A stretch of DNA of 38,047 nucleotides from a virus, in IMG/VR virus record IMGVR_UViG_3300044611_002810, positions 1-38,047 of that record. One strand, written 5' to 3'. The notes beneath the pieces are model-generated. The model saw only the letters and a program-made list of their open reading frames with translations, was not told where the DNA came from and made no database searches. This document shows positions 16,632 through 25,257 of this stretch, piece after piece (the stretch's first letter is position 1; each line of letters starts with the position of its first letter). The position numbers and the translations under genes are program-made.

Positions 16632-17531
16632 GGGTATTTCCTTCTCGGAGCAAGACGTGGGGAGAACAACAACCTCGGCCCGTGCCGCAGCCAAGCGCTG
16701 CACGGTTCGAGGAGTCAGGAAGTCGGCCATCTCGGCCAGGGTGTCGTCGAAAGTGGCCACGGCATCGGCCAGTCCCGCCGTCACAGCGGCGTCGCCGAAA
16801 TAGAGACCGGCCTCGGTAGCGCGCAGGGCATCCGCGCTGAGGCGTCCATGGCTCGCCACCGTGTCGATGAAGAGGCCGTAGAGCCGGTCCACCTCGGCCT
16901 GCAACATGGCGCGGGCCTCGTCGGTGATGGCGGTGTGCGGCGAGAGGTCGTTCTTGTGGGCGCCAGCGACGATCGGCGTGTACTGCAGCCCCGCCTTCGC
17001 ATCCAGACCGGACTGGTCGATGTGCATCGCTATCACGCCCACCGAGCCGATCCCGGACGTGCGCGTGACCACCAGCCGGGAGGCTGCGCTGGCCAGGGCA
17101 TAGGCCGCCGAGAAGGCGGACTCGTTGGCGATGGCCCAGACCGGCTTGATCTTGGCCGCCGCTGCAATGCGGTCGGCCAGGTCGAATACGCCGCCGGCCT
17201 CGCCACCCGGCGAATCCACATCGAGCAGGATGCCGGCAACGGACGGATCGGCCAGCGCTGCTGCCAGTCCGATTTGAATTGCCTGGTAACTCAGGAGCCC
17301 CGATTCCGCCTCCATCCCCAGGGTGCGGCGCACCAGGGAACCGTGGATAGGCAGGATGGCAATGCCCGGCGTGGGCGAGGCGACTGGCCGGGAGGATGGG
17401 AGTGCTGCTTGCGGCAACGTGCCGTCGAGCCCGAGCCGGGGTGCCATAACCGAGAGGATCACGTCCAGCTTGGGGCGATGGATCAGCAGCGGTACGCCGA
17501 ACAGGCGTCCCACCAGATGCGGATAGAGCAT
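16323..17531 (-). CDS. Head maturation protease, S49 family (lambda gpC-like)
   Basis: 402 residues. The S49 clan signature is visible: GILLDVDSPGGEAGGVF, then the nucleophile Ser in NESAFSAAYALASAA, and the general-base Lys in the AGAHKNDLSP segment (SppA-like Ser-Lys dyad). The protease domain covers about residues 50-270. The remaining 100 residues form a scaffold-like helical tail that can also be made alone from an internal start. It matures portal and scaffold during prohead assembly. AAAAGG precedes the ATG. Confidence 0.9.
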   Translation of the reverse strand: MLYPHLVGRLFGVPLLIHRPKLDVILSVMAPRLGLDGTLPQAALPSSRPVASPTPGIAILPIHGSLVRRTLGMEAESGLLSYQAIQIGLAAALADPSVAGILLDVDSPGGEAGGVFDLADRIAAAAKIKPVWAIANESAFSAAYALASAASRLVVTRTSGIGSVGVIAMHIDQSGLDAKAGLQYTPIVAGAHKNDLSPHTAITDEARAMLQAEVDRLYGLFIDTVASHGRLSADALRATEAGLYFGDAAVTAGLADAVATFDDTLAEMADFLTPRTVQRLAAARAEVVVLPTSCSEKEIPMTQPEPQTEIPDAPAAVQQMTMGYADAVEVAELCQLAGVPERTASYLAAQTPVANVRRTLLALRAEGPEIASHLTPEAMAAKPEALKDNPLIAQARARAGKD

Positions 17532-17543
17532 GGGGAAACCTTT

Positions 17544-19067
17544 TCAGATCAGGAGTGCCGGATCGGCCGCCTGGGGATCAGAGGTGGGATCGGCAGGAGT
17601 GGGTTCTGCCGGTGTGTTTCTGGATGGCATGACGGCGGTGGGCTGGTCGTGCCTGGGGTCGGACTCGAACACCAGCCCCAGGGCATCCGCCCGCGCGTTG
17701 TCCGCCGCGATCTCGCGATCGATGTCCTCGGCGTCGTAGCCGAAGGAGGAAATCGCCTCCGAGCGGGACAGCAGCCCGGCGCGGATGGCGGTGACCATGG
17801 CGTTGAATTCCTTCTGCGGATCGACCCACTGCCAGCCCTGGGGAATCCACTTGCAGGCCAGGTATTCACGCCGACGCTTCGCATAGGCGGGCAACTTCAG
17901 TGCGCCCGACAGCACCGCCTGCTCCATCCAGGCCGACCAGATCGGCCGGCATAACTGATGCACGATCACGCCGTGCTGGATGGCCTCGCAGCGGCGGCGA
18001 AACTCCAGCAGCCCGGCCCGGATCGAGGAGTAATTGACTTGGGTAAGGTCTCCGGTCAGTTGCTCATAGGTGACGCCCATGGCAGCAGCCACCGCGCGGA
18101 ACTGCATGCGCAAAAATTCACCGTAGGACGCACCGACGTCGGCCGGCTGCGAGAATTTGACGTCCTCGCCCGGCTCCAAGATTTGCAAGGTGCCCGGTTC
18201 CAGCCCCGCTAGGGCGACCCCGTTTTGATCGGAATTGCCTTCCCCCATCAGGTTGTCCTCGGGGGAAAGCCTGGTGATGAATCCGGCGAACATGGCGGCG
18301 GTCTTCTTGCGCACCAGTTCGGCGTCGTCGTACTGGTCAAGCTCGTTCAGCTTCACCAGGGCGCGGGAGAGCCACGGCTCACCGCGTATCTGGCCAGGCC
18401 GCAGCGGACGGAACAGGTGAATGATCTCGGCCGCATCCACCCGCACGGTGTCGTTACCCCCCTGGCTGGACATCGGAGCCAGTGCGCCATCCTCCGGATG
18501 GCTGCGGTACAGGTGGTAGGCGACGCGCCGCCCCAGCTTGTCGAACTCGATACCGGCGCGAATCACATTGCCCGAGGGCAGATCGGTGTTCATGGACACC
18601 GGCAGGTGCTCGGGTTCCAGCAACTGGATCTGCAGCGGCACCGCCAGTCCATCTTCCTCACGACGGGGGCGCAGCCGCACCAGACATTCGCCGCCTTCGA
18701 GCATGGCGCGGCAGGCCATGGCCTGCAGGCCGTAGAAATCGGTCAGGCTGGCGGTGTCAGCCTCCGCACACCAGTCCCGCCACAGTGACTGAATGCGCTC
18801 GCGTTGCGCGGGATCCACCAGCATGGACTGAGGCTTGATGCCGGTGCCGATGGCATTGGCCACGAATCCTTCCAGAGCCGCATTCGCCCACGCATTGCGG
18901 CGCACCAGATCTCGGCTCTTGGTGCGCAACTCGGATTGCGTGGCTAGCATGGCCGCCACCGCGCCCGGATTGCCCGGCATCCATGCGAGTGCGCGTCGAC
19001 CACGACCAGCAGCCTCGTGGACGGGCGTACCGCCAAAGAACGAGCGAAATTTCCCAAAGAATGCCAT
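17544..19067 (-). CDS. Portal protein, lambda family
   Basis: 507 residues starting MAFFGKFRSFFGG. It contains GRRALAWMPGNPGAVAAM, ELRTKSRDLVRRNAWANAAL and FVANAIGTGIKPQ, all typical of lambda gpB-type portals. The C-terminal part is Pro/Asp-rich and probably disordered. It forms the dodecameric ring through which DNA enters. Start at ATG 19067 lies one base after the upstream stop; the longer frame to 19148 overlaps the preceding gene and is unlikely. Confidence 0.92.
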   Translation of the reverse strand: MAFFGKFRSFFGGTPVHEAAGRGRRALAWMPGNPGAVAAMLATQSELRTKSRDLVRRNAWANAALEGFVANAIGTGIKPQSMLVDPAQRERIQSLWRDWCAEADTASLTDFYGLQAMACRAMLEGGECLVRLRPRREEDGLAVPLQIQLLEPEHLPVSMNTDLPSGNVIRAGIEFDKLGRRVAYHLYRSHPEDGALAPMSSQGGNDTVRVDAAEIIHLFRPLRPGQIRGEPWLSRALVKLNELDQYDDAELVRKKTAAMFAGFITRLSPEDNLMGEGNSDQNGVALAGLEPGTLQILEPGEDVKFSQPADVGASYGEFLRMQFRAVAAAMGVTYEQLTGDLTQVNYSSIRAGLLEFRRRCEAIQHGVIVHQLCRPIWSAWMEQAVLSGALKLPAYAKRRREYLACKWIPQGWQWVDPQKEFNAMVTAIRAGLLSRSEAISSFGYDAEDIDREIAADNARADALGLVFESDPRHDQPTAVMPSRNTPAEPTPADPTSDPQAADPALLI

Positions 19068-19068
19068 G

Positions 19069-19338
19069 TCAGGCGGCCAGCCTGGCGGCTTCGCTGCGCG
19101 TGCGGCGATCCTGCTTGAGTCGCTTGCCTTCGATGAATCCATCGTCATCGATAGAGAACGTCACGCCAGGATGCCCGCAGCGTTGTACTTTCAGCATCTC
19201 GCGCTGATAAGCCGGCGTGCAGTCGGTGCAGTAGCCGCTTTTAGGCATGCCGGTCCGTTTTGTTGCGGCCAGCCAGTTCGCGAATTCGCCTATCGATTTG
19301 AAGCAGGCCGGGCGAACCGGCGTGATTGTGGTGTTCAT
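19069..19338 (-). CDS. Hypothetical Cys-containing protein
   Basis: 89 residues. Carries a YCTDCT pair and a later RCGHPG, plausibly a small zinc-binding site, followed by a basic C-terminus (EGKRLKQDRRTRSEAARLAA). AAAAGGATTC precedes the ATG, which directly follows the gpW-like stop. Function unknown. Its position between gpW and portal may be an insertion into an otherwise fixed pair. Confidence 0.7.
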   Translation of the reverse strand: MNTTITPVRPACFKSIGEFANWLAATKRTGMPKSGYCTDCTPAYQREMLKVQRCGHPGVTFSIDDDGFIEGKRLKQDRRTRSEAARLAA

Positions 19339-19560
19339 TCAGAATCCTTTTTGGGTAGTGACGCGGATCTGCCGGGGCGCTTGTGGCCACAGGCCGGTGT
19401 CGACCGCCTGGCGATGCAGATCGGCCTGCACTTCGCGGATCGCGGCTTTGAGTTCATCGACGGTGCGGTATTCCACGGTCTTGTCGGCGAAGGTGACGCG
19501 TTTCTCTCCTTTGGCCAGGGCGGTCTGGAGGACTTCGAGTTGTTCTTGCGTGTAGGCCAT
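19339..19560 (-). CDS. Head-tail joining protein, gpW-like
   Basis: 73 residues, MAYTQEQLEVLQTALAKGEK, then VTFADKTVEYRTVDELKAAIREVQADL. The fold signature is a helix, a short beta-hairpin with an aromatic Tyr, then a second helix, exactly as in lambda gpW (68 residues), which binds the portal after packaging. TGATG overlap with the preceding gene. Confidence 0.85.
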   Translation of the reverse strand: MAYTQEQLEVLQTALAKGEKRVTFADKTVEYRTVDELKAAIREVQADLHRQAVDTGLWPQAPRQIRVTTQKGF

Positions 19561-19949
19561 CAGCGGTAGACCACGACGTTGATCTCGCTGGAATCAGACA
19601 GCGTGCCGGAGGGTGTGGCGCAGACCAGTTCGACGTCGTCGGTCGTCTTGTCATCGCAGTTCACCCGGGCAGCCGCCAATTTGAGGGTCTTGTCGCTGTT
19701 GCGGGCAAAGGCCAACCAGCAGTAGTGCGCGTCGGGCATGGGGTCGGCGAAGACCACGCGGTACTTGCCGGTGGCCAAGCGCATCACCTTCTTTACGTTG
19801 TGTCCGGCGTGGATCACAACCTCACCCTGCACCCACCCAAAGCACACCCAGGCGCGGGCGAGGCCCGGATGCTCAGGGGTGACTCGGGCTTTCAGTTCCT
19901 GGCCGATGCGCGTGGCGAGTGCTGCAATGTGCTGCGCTAGCGTCATCAT
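19560..19949 (-). CDS. Small virion protein, fibre-domain-like
   Basis: 129 residues. The C-terminal two thirds (WVCFGWVQGEVVIHAGHNVKKVMRLATGKYRVVFADPM, shortened here) form a run of beta strands of the type seen in tail-fibre or head-fibre tip domains: a G-K-Y-x-V-x-F-x-x-P-M block followed by YCWLAFARN and a terminal VVVYR strand. This pattern is known from C-terminal fibre domains; here it stands as a separate gene. I take ATG 19949 (TGATG overlap), although GTG 19952 is possible. Confidence 0.65.
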   Translation of the reverse strand: MMTLAQHIAALATRIGQELKARVTPEHPGLARAWVCFGWVQGEVVIHAGHNVKKVMRLATGKYRVVFADPMPDAHYCWLAFARNSDKTLKLAAARVNCDDKTTDDVELVCATPSGTLSDSSEINVVVYR

Positions 19950-20725
19950 CACAGGCGCACCGAGGCGGTAAGCAACCGACGCTCGGCGGCCAGGCGTTTG
20001 ATCAGGGTGCGGTCACCCCGGTACTCGATCTGGTAGTCCTGCGGCAAGGGCACCAGGATGCGTTGCGTGGGCGGGGCGTAAAACTGAACTTCAGCGATGG
20101 CCAGGGCACCTTCGTAATCCGGCCTGGCGGTTGCCGTGACGTTGATCTCCCAGCAAGTAAAACTGGCTGATTGGGACAGGCTGAATTCACGTCGCTGACT
20201 GTTGCTCCAGGTCACACCAGCACGCGCGTCCACCTGCGTCCAGTTCACCCCGTCGTAGGAACCGCGCAGGGTCCAGTCACGTGGCGCACTGTCGCCATAC
20301 GCGTTGCGCGCGGTCATGGCGTAGCTCAGGAGGATTTTGGGTGTCGGGAAACAGCAGCGCCACCAGCCACTGGTGAGGTAGGGACCGGCTGTCCAATGCA
20401 TGGCGAGATTGCCATCGACCGCGCGCCAGGGCCCGTCAATCGTGGGATGGGTCGTCGACGCAGAAATCGTGCATTGGGGCGATATGTTCCCTGTCATCAC
20501 TGGAATCAGACTGCCACCCGGCTCGATGACCAGTTCTGCCAGGGAGAGCAGGCGTTGATATTCCGAGTCGCTGGCGTGAACAATCTCCAGCGTTTCGCCC
20601 GGGCCAATATCCAGGGTTTGCCTGCTGCCAGGCAAAACAGCGGGAACAGGCGGGGTGGCATTGCCCAGCCGCAGTTGGGTGATCCAGTCGCGAACCGTGC
20701 CCAGATGGGTGTCGAGTGTGCTCAT
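19949..20725 (-). CDS. F5/8-type C (discoidin-like) virion protein
   Basis: 258 residues. An N-terminal helical part (1-40) is followed by a short beta region, then a galactose-binding/discoidin-like domain at about 90-220. It is recognised by NAYGDSAPRDWTLRGSYDGVNW, shortened here to its SYDGVNWTQVDAR core, and by the closing AIAEVQFY strand. Such domains bind sugars; on virions they may attach to mucus or host glycans. The gene lies between terminase and connector genes rather than with the tail, so a head-borne fibre is plausible. GAGGT precedes the ATG. Confidence 0.75.
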   Translation of the reverse strand: MSTLDTHLGTVRDWITQLRLGNATPPVPAVLPGSRQTLDIGPGETLEIVHASDSEYQRLLSLAELVIEPGGSLIPVMTGNISPQCTISASTTHPTIDGPWRAVDGNLAMHWTAGPYLTSGWWRCCFPTPKILLSYAMTARNAYGDSAPRDWTLRGSYDGVNWTQVDARAGVTWSNSQRREFSLSQSASFTCWEINVTATARPDYEGALAIAEVQFYAPPTQRILVPLPQDYQIEYRGDRTLIKRLAAERRLLTASVRL

Positions 20726-20757
20726 GAGATACCTCGATCAAGAAATGGGAGCCCGGC

Positions 20758-20789
20758 CCTGCCCGAAGGTAGGAAACCGGGCGGGCAGG
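20758..20789 (-). other. Hairpin in the leader of the discoidin-like gene
   Basis: An 8-bp stem (CCTGCCCG/CGGGCAGG) enclosing a 16-base loop that can form a second CCCGG/CCGGG pairing. It starts immediately after the stop of the fibre-like gene at 20791 and precedes the ATG at 20725. No T-run follows, so it may attenuate or protect mRNA rather than terminate. Confidence 0.4.
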
Positions 20790-20790
20790 T

Positions 20791-21282
20791 TTAGATCAGA
20801 GCGGCTTCGAAGGCGGCGACGAAGTCGAAGGCGGTGTCGCCCACGTCAGCAGCGGCAATCGCACCGATGTTGCTGCGGGCCTGAGCCTGTTCCGGTGCGG
20901 TCAGGGCTTGAGCCGCGTCATAGCGCACGCGCTTATTGACGGCGTCCAGCAAAGCCGTGGAAGCCGATTCACCCGTCTGCAGTGCTTGCTGGATTTCCAG
21001 CAAGGTGTCGAACGCGGCATCGGCGCCACCCAGGATGTCAGCCTTCAATGCGTCGAGCAGGCCGACGATCTTGGAAGACGAGTAGGTGGTGCTGGTGGTG
21101 ATTTGAGCGTCATCGATGCTGGTGGACGCATTGACCGCGTTCTTCAGTTCGTTGATCGCCGACACCAGGCTGGTCTTGTCGGTCGTGGACAGGGATGCCA
21201 GCGAGCCGATCTTGGTGGAGACGGCGTTGAATTCCTGGGCGGCGCGCAGGACAAAGCTCTGGATCTGGGTTTGCAAACTCAT
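20791..21282 (-). CDS. Fibre-like coiled-coil virion protein
   Basis: 163 residues starting MSLQTQIQSFVLRAAQEFNA. The middle carries heptad-like and fibre-like segments (TDKTSLVSAINELKNAVNA, SSKIVGLLDALKADILGGAD). The C-terminus has the LTAPEQAQARSNIGAIAAAD motif, which is widespread in phage fibres just before the tip domain. The gene ends there, so the tip is either missing or supplied by the next genes. AAGGAAA precedes the ATG. Position upstream of head genes suggests a head fibre. Confidence 0.75.
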   Translation of the reverse strand: MSLQTQIQSFVLRAAQEFNAVSTKIGSLASLSTTDKTSLVSAINELKNAVNASTSIDDAQITTSTTYSSSKIVGLLDALKADILGGADAAFDTLLEIQQALQTGESASTALLDAVNKRVRYDAAQALTAPEQAQARSNIGAIAAADVGDTAFDFVAAFEAALI

Positions 21283-21330
21283 GGTGCATTTCCTTATTGA
21301 AGATTGAAGGTTTTGGGCAAGACGCCCACA

Positions 21331-23283
21331 TCACCCGATCCAGCGGCTCTTGATGACGCGGCGCGCGGGTTTCGGGATTCCAGAAACACCGAGGCCACCG
21401 CTAGGGGTGGCCTCGATGGGGAATTCGGTGTCAGTCGTTTGTGGATCCGGGGGCGACAGCCCCATCTGCCGCTCCAGTTCGCGCCAATGGCGTTCCTCAA
21501 AGCGGTCCAGCCCTGCGGCAGCAGCGGCTGCTCGGGCGTAGACGTAGCAGTCCAGCGCCTCGTTGCGCTCGCGGGTCTTCTGCCATTCCCGCACCGGAAA
21601 GCCGTTGCGGTTGCGGCGGGTGATCAATTGCTCGGCGCAGAGTTGCTGGATGAACTCGGCGTCCACCTTCGGCAGATGCACGAAACCAGCGGGGTAGATG
21701 GCCGTGACGCCGTCCTCATCCACCTCGGCGGCTTTGCGCAATGCGTTGTAGAACTCCAGCTTGGCGATGCCCACGGCGACCGAATAGACCTTGATGCCCC
21801 GGCGCAGCTTCTTGCCGGCCTGGGTCACGTCCACTGCTTTGGGTGTCCCAATCAGTGCAGCGCCCCGAGGCACGCCTTTCACCGCCATCAGCCGGTGATC
21901 CTTTGCCATCCGCACGAAGGCATAAGCCTCCTGCGTGGCGAAACCGGTATCCAGTGCGATGCGGGCCAGCGGCAGTCGCGCGCCGGAGGCGTGGATCCAG
22001 GTTTCAGTCAGTATTCCGGCCAACTGACGCCACACCGTGTCCCGCGCGGTGTCGCCCATCAGCACCCGGTGCTCGATCAGCCATGCCTCTTTGCCGCGCC
22101 CGAAGGCCCAGATTGAGGCCTCGATGCGATCCTTCTGCACGTCGGCCCCACCCACCAGTAGCAGGCCGCCGGCCGGGATGGAACCGATGCGGTAGTCCTC
22201 GCGCCGCTCCAGCAGTCGCTGCCAGTCCGGCGCCTCGCCTTCCTCGATCCAGGTCTCACCCAGTTCCGTGTTCTTGAAGGTCTTGATGGCGCTGGCCGAT
22301 CCGGATTCCTTGTTCACGGAAGACTCCCAGGCAGCAGCGATGTCGCGCCAGGATCGCCAACCGATCGGGCTGTAGAGGGACGAGAGGTGGAAGCCTGCCG
22401 TCTTGCCATTGCTGGTTCCCAGCGCCCGCCACTCGCCGGCCGCCAGCATTGCGGTCTTGTGATGTTCGGCTATGGCCGTGTCGCAGGTCTCGCAGACATA
22501 GGCCGCCGTCTCCGGCTGATGCTTGTCCCAGCGCAGTTGCTCGAAGCGCAACCACTGGCGGTGGCCGCAGTGCGGACACGGCACGAAGTAGCGGCGCTGG
22601 TCCGATGCCTCGTACTCGCGCTCGATGGCCGACACCCCAGCAATGGTTGGGGTCGAGACAATAAAAATCTTGCGCCGCGCGAAGGTGCGGGTGCGGGCCT
22701 CGGCGAGTGAAATTGCATCCCCTTCGCCATCGACGTCCAGGGGATAACCATCCACCTCGTCGAGGAACAAATACCGCACCGGCATCGAGCGCAGGCCGAC
22801 GGCGCTGTTGGCTCCGGTCATCACCAGCACGCCACCCCGGAATTCCTTCGCCAGGATGGTGTTGCCCGAATCGCGGCTGCGAGCCGGTGAGATCAGTTCC
22901 TTGAGGGTGGGTGACTCCTCGATTAGCGGATCGATCCGCTGTTTGGAGTTGCGCTTGGCCATCTCCACCGTGGGCGACACCGCCATCATCGGTCCGGGCG
23001 CGTGGTGGATCACATAGCCGATCCAGTTGTTGCCGCACTCAGTCTTGCCCAACTGGCCGCCAGCCATGAACACGATGCGTTCGATGGGAGAGGTCGGCGA
23101 CAGGCAGTCCATGATCTCCTTCAGATACGGCGTGCGGCTGGTGCGCCAGCGCCCTGGCTCCGAGGAGGACTTGCTGGAAAGAATCCGATGCCGGTCGGCC
23201 CATTCCGACAGCGTCAGCATCGGATCCGGAGTGAGCCCCTCGCGCCAGGCGCTTTCGATCTCCAGTCCGCCTTCGTAATCCAT
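21331..23283 (-). CDS. Terminase large subunit, GpA family
   Basis: 650 residues. Walker A GGQLGKTE at about 75-82, Walker B YLFLDEVDGYP at about 168-178, and a zinc-binding-like CPHCGHRQW with a later CETCD. The C-terminal nuclease half begins near GGADVQKDRIE, with further Asp in ALDTGF. This is the lambda GpA architecture: ATP-driven DNA translocation plus cos cleavage. ATG 23283 overlaps the small subunit stop as TGATG; the longer form would begin with TTG. The last residues are separated by 48 bases from the fibre-like gene. Confidence 0.95.
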   Translation of the reverse strand: MDYEGGLEIESAWREGLTPDPMLTLSEWADRHRILSSKSSSEPGRWRTSRTPYLKEIMDCLSPTSPIERIVFMAGGQLGKTECGNNWIGYVIHHAPGPMMAVSPTVEMAKRNSKQRIDPLIEESPTLKELISPARSRDSGNTILAKEFRGGVLVMTGANSAVGLRSMPVRYLFLDEVDGYPLDVDGEGDAISLAEARTRTFARRKIFIVSTPTIAGVSAIEREYEASDQRRYFVPCPHCGHRQWLRFEQLRWDKHQPETAAYVCETCDTAIAEHHKTAMLAAGEWRALGTSNGKTAGFHLSSLYSPIGWRSWRDIAAAWESSVNKESGSASAIKTFKNTELGETWIEEGEAPDWQRLLERREDYRIGSIPAGGLLLVGGADVQKDRIEASIWAFGRGKEAWLIEHRVLMGDTARDTVWRQLAGILTETWIHASGARLPLARIALDTGFATQEAYAFVRMAKDHRLMAVKGVPRGAALIGTPKAVDVTQAGKKLRRGIKVYSVAVGIAKLEFYNALRKAAEVDEDGVTAIYPAGFVHLPKVDAEFIQQLCAEQLITRRNRNGFPVREWQKTRERNEALDCYVYARAAAAAAGLDRFEERHWRELERQMGLSPPDPQTTDTEFPIEATPSGGLGVSGIPKPARRVIKSRWIG

Positions 23284-23819
23284 CAATCCACCTTCGGGCG
23301 CAACTCGCCCAGTTCCATCAGATGCGTGCGCACCGCCGCGTCCAGTGCGATGTGCAGGATGTGAGCATCCATGCCGAGGGTGGCCGCCATCTGCGCAGAG
23401 ACCCGCGCCGGCCAGTTGAGCCAGGCATCGCGTTCATTGCGCGCCAACTGGAATACATGGGCGATGGCCTGGGAGCGATCAACCAGGTCGCCCTTGAGCC
23501 GGGCCAGGCGCACTTTGTTGGTCTGCGCTTTGACCACTTCGTTGACCGTGCGCGCCTGCAGCAGTGAGGTGCCGCCGGTGCCCAGGGAGGGTGCCAATGA
23601 CTCCGCTGGCGCCTGTGGTTCCTTGACGTTGATGGTATCGGCCCGGCGCTGGGTGCCCTGTGCTGGCGCCTCGGTGTTCTTGTTCCACTCCCGATCGACC
23701 TTGTCTGGATCCAGTGTGCCATCCGCTTCGGGCGTGATGCGGCCAGCGCGAATTGCCTTGTGTACGGCGGTGTCGGACACCCCCCGATGGCGGGCGTAAG
23801 CGCGAATCGAGAGACCCAT
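23283..23819 (-). CDS. Terminase small subunit, Nu1-like
   Basis: 178 residues. The N-terminal winged-helix/HTH (SIRAYARHRGVSDTAVHKAI) and a Pro/Gln-rich linker precede a helical region (VRLARLKGDLVDRSQAIAHVF) that binds the large subunit. This is the Nu1-type layout; it recognises cos/pac and nucleates packaging. It is first in its operon. The short region upstream to 23858 could contain part of cos, but no cos pattern can be proven here. Confidence 0.85.
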   Translation of the reverse strand: MGLSIRAYARHRGVSDTAVHKAIRAGRITPEADGTLDPDKVDREWNKNTEAPAQGTQRRADTINVKEPQAPAESLAPSLGTGGTSLLQARTVNEVVKAQTNKVRLARLKGDLVDRSQAIAHVFQLARNERDAWLNWPARVSAQMAATLGMDAHILHIALDAAVRTHLMELGELRPKVD

Positions 23820-23858
23820 GAAATCCAGTGAATAAATGATGGTTTTGTTCGAGATAAA

Positions 23859-23889
23859 GCTTGGCTTGTATCTGGCACAGCGCGTTCAT
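23859..23889 (+). promoter_or_regulatory. Repeated 31-bp element, copy 1
   Basis: GCTTGGCTT, ten variable bases, CAGCGCGTTCAT; 34 bases before the ATG at 23924. An A-rich patch (GATAAA) lies immediately upstream. See finding on the five-copy element. Confidence 0.75.
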
Positions 23890-23923
23890 GACTACACCAT
23901 CCACCACGTCCACGGAGACGACC

Positions 23924-24193
23924 ATGACCACGCAAACCCCCGAAAAACGCCAGGAACTCGTCGACGAACTGCGCGAGATTCAGATGCAGATGCTCGAGTG
24001 CCTGGAGCAAGCCAAGACCCTGATCAAGCAAAGCGGCCAGGAGATGACGCTGCAACGGGCCGAGTCCTACTGGCTTGCCCACGCCAAGATCGCCCTGACC
24101 AACGACCACAGCTACCTGGGCGGCTCAATGTGCTCGATGGAAGACACCATCGCGGAAATCGAAGAGGCCACTGAGGACGACGACGAGGACTGA
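23924..24193 (+). CDS. Small acidic hypothetical protein
   Basis: 89 residues starting MTTQTPEKRQELVDELREIQ. Helical N-terminal two thirds and a very acidic C-terminus (EEATEDDDED). No family recognised. Start chosen at 23924 because ACGGAGACGACC precedes it and because the element-to-ATG spacing then equals that of the other copies. The upstream in-frame ATG at 23888 lies inside the repeat element. Confidence 0.65.
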   Translation: MTTQTPEKRQELVDELREIQMQMLECLEQAKTLIKQSGQEMTLQRAESYWLAHAKIALTNDHSYLGGSMCSMEDTIAEIEEATEDDDED

Positions 24194-24218
24194 TCGAGAT
24201 CGGGAAGCCCGGCGAAAT

Positions 24219-24249
24219 GCTTGGCTTCCCGCTCGAACAGCGCGTTCAT
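24219..24249 (+). promoter_or_regulatory. Repeated 31-bp element, copy 2
   Basis: Same half-sites and same 10-base spacer; 36 bases before the ATG at 24286 and 25 bases after the preceding stop. Upstream sequence allows GGGAAGCC to pair with GGCTTCCC of the element. Confidence 0.75.
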
Positions 24250-24285
24250 CCCATCACCATCAACGACGTCAGAAGGACCCCGACC

Positions 24286-24495
24286 ATGAGCCAGATCGAC
24301 ACCATCTTCACCCTGATCGCCCAGAAGCACCTGCGCATCGACACCCTGGAAACCCGCCATTCGGACCGCCTCGATTTCCACGACGTGGCGGTCTGGAGTG
24401 TCCGCGACGCACTGGAAGCCGCGTTCAAAGCGGGGGTCGAAGTCGGCATGAACGTGTCGCGCCCCTCCGAGCAGGACATCGCCAGCGCCGACTGA
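24286..24495 (+). CDS. Small phage protein, DUF6900-like
   Basis: 69 residues starting MSQIDTIFTLIAQKHLRIDT. The block ETRHSDRLDFHDVAVWSVRDALEAAFKAG is the diagnostic core (its middle, SDRLDFHDVAVW, is best conserved) of a small family I recall as DUF6900, found in phages and plasmids. Function unknown. AGAAGGACC precedes the ATG. Confidence 0.75.
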   Translation: MSQIDTIFTLIAQKHLRIDTLETRHSDRLDFHDVAVWSVRDALEAAFKAGVEVGMNVSRPSEQDIASAD

Positions 24496-24522
24496 ATTTA
24501 GATCGAAGACCAAGCGCGAAAC

Positions 24523-24553
24523 GCTTGGCTTCCTGCTTGAACAGCGCGTTCAT
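24523..24553 (+). promoter_or_regulatory. Repeated 31-bp element, copy 3
   Basis: Identical half-sites and spacer length; 34 bases before the ATG at 24588 and 27 bases after the preceding stop. Here CCAAGCG upstream pairs with CGCTTGG at the element edge (loop CGAAA). Confidence 0.75.
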
Positions 24554-24587
24554 GACATCACCATCAACCACCCCGAAGGAGCAGCAA

Positions 24588-25226
24588 ATGACCACCCTCC
24601 AACTCACCGCCACCCAACACGCCGTCCTGGCCTATGCCATCCATCACACTGACGGCAAGATCGATTGGTTCCCGGAGAACATCAACGGCGGCGTGCGCAA
24701 GAAAGTCATCGCCGGATTGTTCAACCGCGCTCTGATCACCCCCAACGGCACCGACTGGTTCGTCGCCGCCGAGGCTTACGACGCCCTGGGCTGCACGCGC
24801 CCCGCGCCCATCACGCCGGAAGCGGGCGAGGCCGACGCCGACGCCAACAACGCCGAGGCAGCGCAATACGGTGCAAGCCATGTCCTGCTTGACGAGGTTG
24901 GTGGCGAAGACCCGACCGACGCTGAAATTGACGCCAGCCACGACGACGATCCCGAGATCGAGGCTGCAGTGGCCGCCGCCGAAGCGACTTGGCAGGACAC
25001 GACCAAGGCCGCCAAGCCCCGCACCCGCGAGAACAGCAAGCAGGCCACCGTGATCCAGATGCTCCAACGCCCCGAGGGGGCGACGATCGCCCAGATCTGC
25101 AGCGCTACGGGTTGGCTGCCCCACACCGTGCGCGGCACCTTCGCCGGCGCGTTTAAAAAGAAACTGGGCCTTGTCCTGACATCGGAGAAGGCCCAGGGAG
25201 GCGACCGGATTTACCACGTCGCCTGA
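24588..25226 (+). CDS. DUF3489-type protein
   Basis: 212 residues. N-terminal helical domain (TATQHAVLAYAIHHTDGKID), an acidic linker rich in Glu, Asp and Ala (about 80-140), and a C-terminal winged-helix-like module of the DUF3489 type: RENSKQATVIQMLQRPEGAT, GWLPHTVRGTF, then GDRIYHV. DUF3489 proteins recur in phages and mobile elements and probably bind DNA, but no function is established that I know of. CGAAGGAGC precedes the ATG. A GC-rich hairpin follows the stop. Confidence 0.8.
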   Translation: MTTLQLTATQHAVLAYAIHHTDGKIDWFPENINGGVRKKVIAGLFNRALITPNGTDWFVAAEAYDALGCTRPAPITPEAGEADADANNAEAAQYGASHVLLDEVGGEDPTDAEIDASHDDDPEIEAAVAAAEATWQDTTKAAKPRTRENSKQATVIQMLQRPEGATIAQICSATGWLPHTVRGTFAGAFKKKLGLVLTSEKAQGGDRIYHVA

Positions 25227-25233
25227 TTCAGTT

Positions 25234-25252
25234 GGGGCGGCTTGTCCGCCCC
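25234..25252. terminator. Bidirectional hairpin between convergent genes
   Basis: Perfect stem GGGGCGG/CCGCCCC with loop CTTGT, placed between the convergent stops of the DUF3489 gene (25226) and the HU gene (25258). No T-run follows on either strand, so it may rely on Rho or act only as a 3' end stabiliser. Confidence 0.55.
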
Positions 25253-25257
25253 ATCCA

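Noticed and set aside
23820-23858. cos site
   Set aside because: Position before the small terminase gene is suitable, but no cos-type dyad or repeat could be seen.
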